Positions 46,301-57,800 of a stretch of 64,000 nucleotides of DNA are shown here, in pieces. Source of the stretch: Symbiodinium natans. Lineage: Eukaryota; Sar; Dinophyceae; Suessiales; Symbiodiniaceae. Under the pieces are notes generated by a model. The model worked only from the letters and a program-made list of their open reading frames with translations, did not search any database and was not told where the DNA came from. Within the stretch, counting starts at the first letter, position 1, and each line of letters starts with the position of its first letter. The stretch is from contig CAJNDS010002790.1 in the NCBI GenBank assembly GCA_905221605.1, positions 536,368-600,367 of the forward strand, read 5' to 3'. Position numbers and translations under genes: made by a program.

Positions 46301-49300
46301 CCTAACCATTCTCCGACACCAGCACCTTCATCTGCCACCTGATCTTCCACCTCATCCGCATCTTCCTCCTTTTCTGGAGGGCGACCCACATTGGGATCCA
46401 ACATTGGAAACTGATACACACCAATAACAGCGTGTCGTGGCTTCTGCTGGTGAGCATCCTTTGAACACTTGTATGGACCCGCCAAGTCCAATGATAAAGT
46501 GTAGGCATCCCCATGTTTCCGCCTCAAATGGCGACGCTCTTTTCCAGCGGCAGACACACAGATTTGACAATCACGTCTGAAAGGAATATGCCCCCTTAGG
46601 CAATGGTCACGGAAAGCTCGCTCCTCAGCTGTCAACCTCCGTAACGTCCCTTCTCGTTCTTCCTTTTTTAACACCATAGCTTCCCGTTCAGCATCGCTCT
46701 CATGCAACCATTGTGCTAACCTGTGACGTATTCTTTTAACCAATCCAAACGCCCATCGCGCCCATATGGAGGATTGTCCAATACGCTCTTCCAGGGTAGA
46801 AGCGAATGTTGCTGACCACGGAACAACCACGCGAACCTGTTCCAACGATTCCCATAGTTCCATATCAGACACCAGGAAAGTCGTAGGTTTCACCAGAGCA
46901 TGTCCCAACGCTCCTTGATCAAAATGTGCAGCGTACATTCCATAACGCTCACAAAAGCTTTTCACCTCTGGCCAACTCCAGAAGGTAGGACTTGAGAGCC
47001 CTTCCTGAGAACCATCCACCAGATCCTCAGCACTCAAGACCGTTTTGCCGTTCTGAGAGAAATCTTTCCCTATGAGTTCAGGGTCCCCAGGGCTTTCCAT
47101 GCCAAAGAAGACAGAACTTCCATTGATGACTTCAGCGGTTCCACACCTTGAATGCACCGCCACGTCATATAGGAAAAGCATCTTCAGAAGTAAAACACCA
47201 TCCTTTTGAGCTAATTCTTGATGTGGCCAAGGAAGACTCTTTAATCCCAACCGTTCAGGCCCACAGCGCCGGCGTAATACAGGTGGACCACCGTCTTCAC
47301 CTCTCAACCTTGACACTGTCCTGCATGGAGGTCCTCCAACCACAGCAACCACCTTTCCTTCAGCCGCCAGATGCAGAAGATACTTCCAGACGCTCGAATT
47401 ATGTAGGTCACCGCCTTTTGTCAAATCCAGCTCCAGTACCTCCACATCCCGACTGGGAAAATGCCATTTTTGTTTTCCCGAAAATAGGTGTACCACCACC
47501 CTTTTTGCTCGTGCCAACCGTCTCCTTTTATGACGGTTGAAAGGCAACGCCGCAATATCTCCACGTGGCAACAGCTCCATCAGCATCTTTTCTGGTATAT
47601 CCCCATAATACCACCGAAGAAATCTCCAGCATGCCTGGACGAACTCCTCCTCATTCGCTGACGCTGTCCGCGCTGCGCTTTGCAACGACGTTTTTACAGC
47701 CACCTCGTTGTCCGTATTCGGACACCCTTGAACCATGCGTGCCACCTTCAACGCTTGCTTTGGTGAACACCAATCCATTTCATCGATGATCTGAAGCGCC
47801 ACCTCCTTTTCCAAACAAGGGCACCCATTCAGATCACGAACGCGAAGTTCCCCCAGAACAGGATGTGAGGCTGTGCACTTGCCACCACGCCACTGAACTC
47901 TGAGACCAACCAAGGCGCTCGCTTTGCCCATTGGCACTAGTGGATCTACCATTTCAGGAGTTACCAGGGTCCCACCTGGGGTAATACACATCTCCCGAGA
48001 TCCAACAGCTAAAGACACCAACACCTTTTGCTGCGGAAGCTGTTCACCAGGACGAAGTGATCTGAGAGGATGTGATGCTCCCGAGTCCAACATGCCCATT
48101 CCTGAACACTCATTGGTGTCAGAAACCCTGGCCACATGTAGAACGCATACTCCTCGGCCTTCTCCCTGCTTCGGCAACAACGTGGCATCCGACGAACCGA
48201 CTCCACAGTCCGCCCTTCCATTCCTCCATTGAGAATGGGACCAAGACACACGCTGCCTTTCAGCATGCAAAACCATTTTTTCAGCTGTTTTGTAATCCAT
48301 AACCAAACAGCCATGTTCAAACCACAAGAGCTGGTCCAGCGAAGATTTTGCACCCACGTGACACATCCCATTGATCACAGTGAGGTTCGCCCCAAACTCC
48401 AAAATCAACCAGAGAGGGATAATCAGGGGCCCATTGTCTTCCCTAATCAACGTCCCTTTCTCTGTAATCCTCATTGTCACACCACCAAGCGCGCTTTGCA
48501 CCATAACAGTAGTGTCTGGTAAACATTCCCATGGAAAAAGCGTCCGCACAAGATGCGTAGCAGCTGTATCCACCAACGCCACTCTCCCTTCCTGCTGAAA
48601 CAACCCAGAGCCACATAACATTCGAACACTGGGATCCCCGCTTGATGCTGACTGTGCTGATGACAGCTTCATAGATTTCAGCACTTCTAACGCTTCAACA
48701 AGGACCTGATTGGCCATTGACGGCGATGAGGGACTTGCAGAACCTTTATCCAATCCCGCATTAGCCGTCTCATCTCCCCCTTCAGCTACCTCTGCCTTTT
48801 TGGCATTTCCCCATTTCGCACCTTTGCCGCCCTTTCCCCCTTTGGGAGAATTCCCTTTAGATCTACTTCTCTCAGGGTTTGAGTCCACATTGGAACTTGC
48901 ACCATCCTTATATGGACATTGCGGCTGCAGATGGCCAACGGCCCCACACTCAAAACATCGTCCTCGCTCAAGGGAGTCTTTGTCATGGCGAAATTTGCAG
49001 CGGGATCCGAACTTGCAGCCTGCATCTGTCTTCCCATATATCCAACAGAAAGGACGTTCACCATCTCCGCTGTACCTTTTTCCTTTCCCTTTGCCTTTGT
49101 CACCCTCCTCCGTCTCGTCACCAGTTCCCTTTTGGGCCTTGTTTAACCTGGCCCTTTTCTTGGCGTCCGAGTCCTGCTTCACCTCTTGTTCACCAGCACT
49201 ATGCAATAGCAGTTCAAACTCTGCCTGTAACATTTCAGCTAGTTTTGTCGCAGTTTCAGAGGTCGGCGAGTAGTCCACCCCCAATTTCTCCCGAAAGGAT

Positions 49301-51772
49301 GCCACTCTGAAATGAACCGTAGGGTGTTTCGCCAGCAACGCGGATGATAAACCATCCAATCCCTTGATAAGCAAGGTAGCGTCCGGCTCGGCCGCTCTCA
49401 ACTCCCTTAATCGGGAACGCCATTGCGCCCATTGACGCACTCCCTTTATGGCCTCTGAGATCGAGGTTGCTGGAGATGGTTGCACCAAGAAGTTCAACAT
49501 TGTGCTGCGCTCATTTGCTCCACCTGGTTGGTAGACCGTCAGCAATTTGTAAAATATCATCACTGACCCCAACATTCGAGTGGAAACGATCTCGGTCTTC
49601 AATCTCTCCGGAATCGCCTGTAGCAGCAAAGACACCGCTCTCTGCTCCAACAAAACATGCACAGTTTGAACCACTTTGAGCCCTTCCAGCTCAGCCTTGA
49701 TGCCCAACCTTTCCAGCGGAGAAACACTCAACCATTTGGCATACGCTTGATATGCCTTTGAGTAGACGCATTGCCACCACACTCTTCCTGTATCTGTCAG
49801 CGAAGACAACATTGGTTCGATCATTGCGATCCAATCACCCAGTGCCGTCGGATTGCTTGGTGTGTAGTCTGCCAAAGTTGGAAGGCTCATCACATGCTTC
49901 CCAAGAGCCTCCGGACGTTCGGTTCCAGAACTATCACCAATGATTGGCATACCACGTGGCACCACTGCTCCAGGAGGTAAACTGACCCTACCACCAGGCC
50001 CTTGAGGTAGTCCATGTCCTATACCAGGCGTAACAGCTGTGAGCGGAACCTTTTCTAATTCCAACTTCCCAGCGACCATTTTCCACCGATACGGAACATC
50101 ATCCACCATTGTATATCCACCCGATCCTGCTGAGTTCTCTTGCGTCGCAGTTTCCCGAGCTGAAACAAAACCGGGCTGGTTCCCCACAGGTGCGGCAGAA
50201 CCATCAGCACCTGACGGCACGGAAGTAATCGGAACATGTGTTAAACCAGGTGGTCCACTTGCATATCCACCACTTGCAGGACCTCCCGTGGGGTAATTCA
50301 ATGGAGGCAATCTGGAGGGTTTCTTCCCTTCAGCTACATGCATCATTGGCACTTCTTTTTCATCCTCCACTTGAACATCCCCCTTCCTGGACCCAGGCAA
50401 GGATTGAAGATCACAACCCTTTGGTAGGTCGTAGCCCTCAATAGGCAGCCATGTCCCATCAAGCAACACAGTCCAAAAACCACCCATACCATCCGTGTAG
50501 AAAACTTGTCCTGGCAGGTACTGCTTCTCTGGAGTCATTCCTAGAGGATATGCAGTGTTTGCGTCCACCACTCCAGTGCTCCGTGCTCTCGAAGCTGACC
50601 CAGATGCAGCAGAGGTATAGCTTTTCTCCTCCACCCGATGCAACCTGTTCCCCAGCTCCTTTGTATGCACAAGCAACTCTTTCAGCGCACGCTTTACCAC
50701 CGCCATATCTTCACTTTGTTCTTCACCACCAACATCAGGAATGAGCTCTTCGTCGGCTTGCACTCCACCAATAGTACCTCGTTCCATCTGGCCCATTAAG
50801 CCTGACGACGGTCTCTCAACAGGTGCAGGTTCCTGACCCAAAAGATCTTGCAGCGACGGCGGCCTCCTCGTACCTTCACCACTTCTATCCCCTCCGCTCG
50901 CAGGAAGACTTGCAGGCCTTGATTGCCTCAGTCTCATTTCGTCTTGAGCCCGCTCGCTCCAGAAAGGATTTGCTGCTGGAACCGGAACCACTTCGTTTTC
51001 CACCTGAGGCGTTGGTTGTATCATTGCAACCTCCCTACCATCTGTCAGCGCTTGTACCATTTGTTGTCGATCTTCACCCCCATCACCACGATTTCCTTCG
51101 GCTTCATTGGCCGTGGGCGACAGTCCAGGTTCAGAGCGACGCCGCATCATGTCCATGGCGTTAAGCAAACGAAAAATCTTTACCAATTCCGCAGGAAGCC
51201 TAATTTGGGCTCATAACCTACGGGGGGCAACCGAAGGAGGACAGGGAACAAAACAGTCAACCCCAACAGAAGCCCTTGATCCCCTGGACCGACCAACACC
51301 AAACCCAGAAAGACACTTTTCCTCAGGGCGCATTGCCCAAGTTCTTGAGCCAAAAAAGATTTCCGGGCACGTTGACCCTTTCAACTCCCAACACTAACTC
51401 CTTTCTACAATACCAGCTGCAGCTCCGCATAGGGTTTAGGGTTTAGGGTTTAGGGTTCAGGGTTTGAGTAGTCCAGTAGGAAAAATGGCACCCTTTCTTG
51501 ATTCAATGCCATTTTCAGGGAATGCGTACTCCTAGACACTTTTTCGGAGGGAAACTTTGGCGCTCTGGTGAACCCTGCACACGGACCCCTACTAAACCTG
51601 CGGCTTCCTGAATTGCGCGAAGCCGGTCTCCTGCATCGCAGTTCCTGAATCGCGTGAAGCCTTTTTCCTGAATGGAGAGTTTCCTGAATCGCCGGAGTTT
51701 TATGTGTCCGGGTCTCCTGACTCGCGCCCAAGTCGCACGATGTTCTACGCAGAGAGAGCGAGAGAGAGTGAG

Positions 51773-51861
<89 letters not shown>

Positions 51862-54800
51862 CCGAGACACACAGACAGAGAACTCGCTAGCAAACCTGCC
51901 ACACACGCACAACCCTAAACACCTCAACCAAAACCCAACCCCTAAACCCTACACCCCATATAAACCCTTAACCCTAAACCCTAAACCCTACACACTCCCC
52001 ATGTCCACATCCCCGCCAGGTCCCCACGCCGCCAGACCCGACTTGTCTGCCAAGGGCTGGAGAAGCGAAGTGTAGCCTGAGATGGGTTTGACCCCTAGTT
52101 TTCGGCAACCTCGTTTACGGCTTTTGAAAAAGAAATGCCCGGAACCTTTTAAAAGGGACCAGAACTTAGGCCTGTACCCGAAACTCGATGATCCTCAAGA
52201 TACTTTCTGCAAACTCGAACCCGAGTTGAACCCTATAGCCCTAAAACATACGCAAGAACCCCATAGCCGATGGCCTGAGAAGCCCAGGAACACAGCTCGG
52301 GAAACTGGCCAAGCACAGCCCCACCTGTCAGCGGGAGGAGGAGGAAGGGAGGATGGGGCACGTAGCAGGTTCCCCAGTTAACTCCTGCATGAAGGTCTCA
52401 GTTTGGGGGGGGGGGGGGACCCCCGAAACTCTGCGAACCGAGGTGCAGGTTCATCCGGGCTCTCAAAACCCTACGCCCTAACGCCCTAACGCCCTAACGC
52501 CCTAAACCCTAAACCCTAAACCCCAAGACCCTGGCGGATGCCACGCTTGCAGCTTTGCACGTCTGAGTTGATCAAAAGAAACAGGGTTTAGGATTTACAG
52601 GGGGTAAGCCTAAGGTGCAGAAGGGGCTTAGGGTTTGCGGTTTGGCGTTTAGGGTTTAGCGTTTAGCGTTTAGGGTTTAGGGTTTAGGGTTTCGGGTTTA
52701 AGGTTTAGGGTTTAGGGTTTAGGCCAGCGGTAATTTTAGGGGCTCAGGGTCGAGGTGCTCATGAGCTGAACAGGTCACAAAAGAGGTTACTCTTTTGTGG
52801 GATGTTCAGGGGTTTAGACTGTGGAGAGGTATTAGCGTTCGGCAAGCTTAGAAAACTTACCAAAGCCCAAACAAACCCAGAAGCCCCTACTCCCGATCAA
52901 CCTTCACCAAGCTCTTACTAAACTCTAGACCCTCAAAAACTGAACCTTTGCTGAACCCTAGACCGACTTAGCCCTTACTAAACCCCTGGCTAGGCCCTGA
53001 CTTGGAGGTTCATGGTGCTTATTAACCAATGATAACTGTACTTATCACGACGCTTATAACCACATTAGGACACGTAAGGGGCTTAAGTGGGATATAAGTA
53101 CAGTTATCATTGGTTAATAAGTACCATGAACCTCCAAGTACTCTAAACCCTAAACCCTAAACCCTAAACCCTAAACCCTAAACCCTAAACCCTAAACCCT
53201 AAACCCTAAACCCTAAACCCTAAACCCTAAACCCTAAACCCTAAACCCTCGCTCGGGCATGGCACCTATGAAGTGCAAGACGCCCCAGGGGAGCGAGGTC
53301 TCCGGAACGAGCACTTTGGCGTTGCCCAGATCCTCCCAGGGTTTAGGGTTTAGGGTTCAGGGTTTAGGGTTTAGGGTTTAGGGTTTAGGGTTTAGGGTTT
53401 AGGGTTTAGGGTTTAGGGTGTGTCAGGGGAGGGTGCGCGCTCGGGTGTGAAACACCCCGGGCCGCGCGCTCGCGTTGCCCGTCAACCCACCCCGGCCACC
53501 CAAACTATACTCTATTAGGGTTTAGGGTTTATGAAATTTACTTTCTTGTGCCCCGATGCTTGCTTTTATATTTTTAAAGTTGCGGTGTTAGGGTTTAAGC
53601 TGGGGTTGGGGGTAGCCTCGGCCCTTTTCGGGCCTTCGGCGTGTCAGGGCCCGTAGAGGCCCGTATTTATTTGAAGGTCAAGGAAACCCTTTGTGCCTGC
53701 CCCCCTGAATTCCCCTTCTTTAAGGGCCTCAAGCCGTTTTGGTGGCTCTTGGGGCCTCTTGGGGGCTTCCTGGGGGCTTTCCTGGCCCATCTGGGGTAAA
53801 ATGAAGGGGTGCCCAAAACCATCGTTCTTAAAAAAATCGCATCATTGCGGGCACGGGCAAATCCTGGGGGCCCCTCCTTGAGAGGGCCTTTTGAAGCCTT
53901 TTGAAGCATTTTGGTGGCTCTTGGTGCCTCTTGGAGGTGGAGGGGTGCCCAAAACCATCGATTTCAGTACCAAAAAAACGTTGTTTCTAACAAATATCGT
54001 TTTTCTATGGCAAGTACGAGTAACTCCTGGCGTACCCCCTGCTTTTTTGGGTTTTTGTGGCCGAGTTCGGGGACTTGCCTCCTGGTCCAGGAATCCAGCC
54101 ACCAGGGGCCAGGGGGCCCCCGGACGGGGGGGCCCCGGCAAACCCTGAACCCAAAACCCTGAACCCCCTCCAGAGCAGAAGCCGCACGATTTGGGGTTAC
54201 TCTTTAGCTACGCTAAAGGTGGTCTGGATACGGCCATCCCTTGTTCGAGTGCTGACGTTGTCGTAAGAAGGGCCAATATCCGTTGGCCTGTCCAGGACAG
54301 ACGGTGAGGCTTAACCCTCACCTTTCCGTCTCTCTTTTCGTATGGGCGCTCGGGCTGTAAGGCCCTCGGCCGAGCGTTCGGGGTCTGTCGCTCGACCGAA
54401 GCGAGCCCTCACTTAGTTTAGGGGTTTAGGGGTTTAGGGGTTTAGGGTTTAGGGTTTAAGGCTTTAGGGTCTTACGTGCTTGTAGGGCTGGAGGAATTAG
54501 GGCCTAGGGGTTGTTATTTGGGGGATTGCGGGGGGGGGGGGGGGGGGTGTAAGGTGTTGGCCTTAGGCTCGGGGATCGGAGGTTAAACCCTAAACCCTAA
54601 ACCCGAAAACCCTAAACCCTTTATGTCCTGTGGGTTGGGGTTCGGACCACAGGCTTCAGGGTTCGCGGGCAAGAAAGATGTTGTCAGTTCTCGAAATGAG
54701 GGTCCCTGATTGGGTACCCTAAAGTAACAGGGGCCGCCTTACAATAAGGACCCGAAAAAGGAGCATATATCAGAGAAATCACCATGTTGAGGGGGATGAA

Positions 54801-57800
54801 AACTTCACGGCGTCAAGGAAACCCGGGCTCTCTGAACGATGGAATCGGGCTCGTAGACCTGAAGCCGGCACAGATCCCAAGCTACCAGTTCAACTGCCGG
54901 GGCGGCTCGAAGCAAAATATCCCCTAAGTTTAGGGTTTACCTTAAGAACCCAAAACCTACTTTTTGGTGAAGGCTCTTCCTTTCAAACTTCCTTATAGGA
55001 CTCTTGGGTAAGGTACACAAAGTAGGTTTGGGGTTCTTAAGGTAGGGCTTGGGGCTTAGGGTCGAAGCCATCCACGAAAATCCTAAACCCTAAGCCCTCA
55101 GCCCTAAGCCCTAAGCCCTAAGCCCTAAGCCCTAAGCCCTAAGCCCTAAGCCCTAGACCCGAAACCCTAAACCCTAAACCCTAAACTAAGTGAGGGGTCG
55201 CTTCCGTCGAGCGACAGACCCCGAACGCTCGGCCGAGGGCCTTACAGCCCGAGCGCCCAAGCGAAAAGAGAAACGGAAAGGTGAGGGTTAAGCCTCACCG
55301 TCTGTCCTGGACAGGCCAACGGACATCGGCCTTTTTTACGACAACGTCAGTACTCGGCTAAGGGATGGCCGGCACCCAGACCACCTTTAGCGTAGCTAAA
55401 GTATAACCCCAAATCGTAACCCTTTGCCTCTGGAGGTCGGTTCAGGGTTTTGGGTTCAGGGTTTGTCGGGCCCCCCCCCCGGGGGCCCCCTGGTCCCTGG
55501 TAGCTGGATTCCTGGACCAGGAGGCTGGCGAGGGGTCCAGGCAGGCTGGTTGCTCAATTTCGTGATTTTGGACGAATTTCCAAACCAAAACCCCAAGGGC
55601 CCCCCCGGGCCAAGGGCCCCCCGGGCCAAGGGCCCCCCGGCCAAGGGCCCCCCGGGCCAAGGGCCCCCCGGGCCAAGCCCGGGCCAAGGGCCCCCCGAGG
55701 CAAGGGCCCCCTGAACCAAGGCCCCCCAAACAAGGGCCCCCGCACCAAAAGGGCCCCCGGGCCAAGGGCCCCCGGGCCCCCCGGGCCAAGGGCCCCCCGG
55801 ACCAAGGGCCCCGGGCCAAGGGCCCCCCGGGCCAACCGCCCCCCGGCCCATCGGGCCCCGCACCAAGAGCCCCCGCGGGCCAAGGGCCCCCGCGGGCCAA
55901 GGGCCGCCCGCCGGGCCAAGGGCCCCCCGGCCAAGGGCCCCCCTCCAAGGGGCCCCCCCGGCCCAAGGGCCCCCGGGCCAAGGGGGCCCAGAAATTCCGG
56001 GCCAAGGGCCCTCTGGGCCAAGCGGGCATGGAGCCAAGCCGCCACCTGCCGGGTCAAGGAAGGGCGCCTGTCAGCCAAGGGCCCAGGCCAAGGGCCCCCC
56101 AAGCGAAGGGAGCCAAGAACGGGCCAAGACCCTGAGTCAAGGACCCCCAACAATACGCCCCCTGGTGCCGGACCACCCTGCCAAGGCCCCCAACCAGGGC
56201 TCGGCTAAGGGCCTAGGAAGCCCCCAAGAGGCGCCAAGAGCCACCAAAAGCTTCAAAAGCTTCAAAAGGCCCACTAAAAGAAGGGGGACCACAAGATTTG
56301 TCCGTGCCCACAATGAGAATATTGAAAACATTGTTTTTAGGCCCCTGCCCGCCTTTTAGTATTGAAATCGATGGCTCCCCCTAAATCAGCAAGGACCTCT
56401 ACGGGCCCACGTGCCGAAGGCCCGAAAAGGACCGAAACTACCCCGAACCCCAGCCTAAACCCTGACACCGCAAAACCCTACGACGGCCTTCAAGCAAATA
56501 AGGGCCTCTACGGGCCCTAACGTGCCGAAGGCCCGAAAAGGGCCGAGGCTACCCCGAACCCCAGCTTAAACCCTAACACCGCAAAACCCTACGAAGGCCT
56601 TCAAGCAAATAAGGGCCTCTACGGGCCCTAACTTGCCGAAGGCCCGAAAAGGGCCGAGGCTACCCCGAACCCGAGCTTAAACCCTAGCGATTGAAAGACT
56701 CATTGGCGAAAAATTCATTAATAGGTTCCCTGACCTTTAAATGAATAAAGCCTCTACGGCCCCTGACACGCCGAAGGTCCGAACAAGGCCCCGAGAGACC
56801 CCAAGAGCCACCAAAATACTTCAAAAGGCTTCAAAAGGCCCCCTAAAAGAAGGGGGACCCCAGGATGCCCGTACCCGCAATGAAAAATGCGATTTTTTGG
56901 TAGTGAAATCGATGCTTAATTGAGGCCCTTAAAGAAGGGGAATCCAAAAGCAGACACAAAGGGTTTCCCTGACCTTCAAATAAATAAGGGCCTCTACGGG
57001 CCCTGACACGCCGAAGGCCCGAAAAGGGCCGAGGCTACCCCCAACCCCAGCTTAAACCCTAACAGCGCAACTTTAAAAACATCAAAGCAAGCATCAGAGC
57101 ACAAGAAAGTAAATTCCATAAACCCTAAACCCTAATAGAGTATAGTTTGGGTGGCCGGGGTGGGTTGACGGGCAACGCGAGCGCGCGGCCCGGGGTGTTT
57201 CACACCCGAGCGCGCGCCCTCCCTTGACACACCCTAAACCCTAAACCCTAAACCCTAAACCCTAAACCCAGCCCGGGTTGCCTCCCAGCGGCGGGCAGCG
57301 TCTTCGCCCGCGCCGGTCTTTGCCAGCTCGGCGAGGCGAGTGCGCAGTGCCAGAGCCACCGGATTCCTTTTGTAGCGTTTAGGGTTTAGGGTTTAGGGTT
57401 TAGGGCTTGGGGTTTAGGGTTTGGGGTTTGGGGTTTGGGGCTTGGGGCTTGGGGTTTGGGGTTTGGGGTTTGGGGTGTGGGGTTTAGGGTTTGGGGTTTG
57501 GGGTTTGGGGTTGGGGGTTTGGAGTTTGGGGTTTGGGGTTTGGGGTTAGGGTTTGGGGGTTTGGGGTTTAGGGTTTAGGGTTTCGGGTTTGGGGTTTGGG
57601 GTTTACTGTAGACTCACCATGGTGAGCTGTTGACGTCCCTTCGGTGACGAACGTTAGCTTGGCGCGGGGAAGCCCGACAACAACCCGCAGCGATCTTCTG
57701 GAGAAGTCCCTAAACCTTAAACCCTAAACCCTAAACCCTAAACCCTAAGCCCTAAGCCCTAAGCCCTAAGCCCTAAGCCCTAAGCCCTAAGCCCTAAGCC

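Larger units (their letters stand above)
41538..51429 (-). mobile_element. Intact Ty1/copia-like LTR retrotransposon
   Basis: Two 211-bp LTRs differ at one base. The 5-bp target duplication TAGGG (41533-41537 and 51430-51434) lies within TTTAGGG arrays. On the element strand the LTR runs TG...TA. It has a primer site resembling the initiator-tRNA anticodon arm, a polypurine tract, and one unbroken polyprotein frame. Integrase precedes reverse transcriptase, the Ty1/copia order. Near-identical LTRs and an intact frame imply recent insertion. It sits in the intron between host exons 9 and 10, same strand. Confidence 0.95.
53333..57281 (-). mobile_element. Fold-back element forming an entire intron (introner-like)
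   Basis: This 3,949-nt intron lies between exons 7 and 8. It is inverted-repeat organised end to end: TTTAGGG after the donor, CCCTAAA before the acceptor, and inside these a fold-back (53418-57233). Outer arms (53418 to about 53690, and about 56938 to 57233) are nearly identical; inner arms (about 54180-54418 and 55188-55425) also match. The right arm is expanded by tandem repeats. The 8-mer CTGGGAGG spans both splice junctions (exon CTGGGAG|GCA and intron end CTGGGAG|GAT), as expected for a target-site duplication at an insertion that became an intron. No transposase frame was seen. Confidence 0.75.

Noticed and set aside
51156-51186. TTG at 51186 as the polyprotein start
   Set aside because: Nuclear eukaryotic translation favours ATG; the first in-frame ATG is at 51156.
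51207-51218. A tRNA gene at the anticodon-like sequence
   Set aside because: Only the anticodon arm is present; no acceptor, D or T arms surround it.
55442-56153. Gly/Pro/Ala/Arg-rich frames of about 200 codons in several frames
   Set aside because: They are translations of the GGGCCAAGGGCCCCCC tandem array; several frames are open at once.
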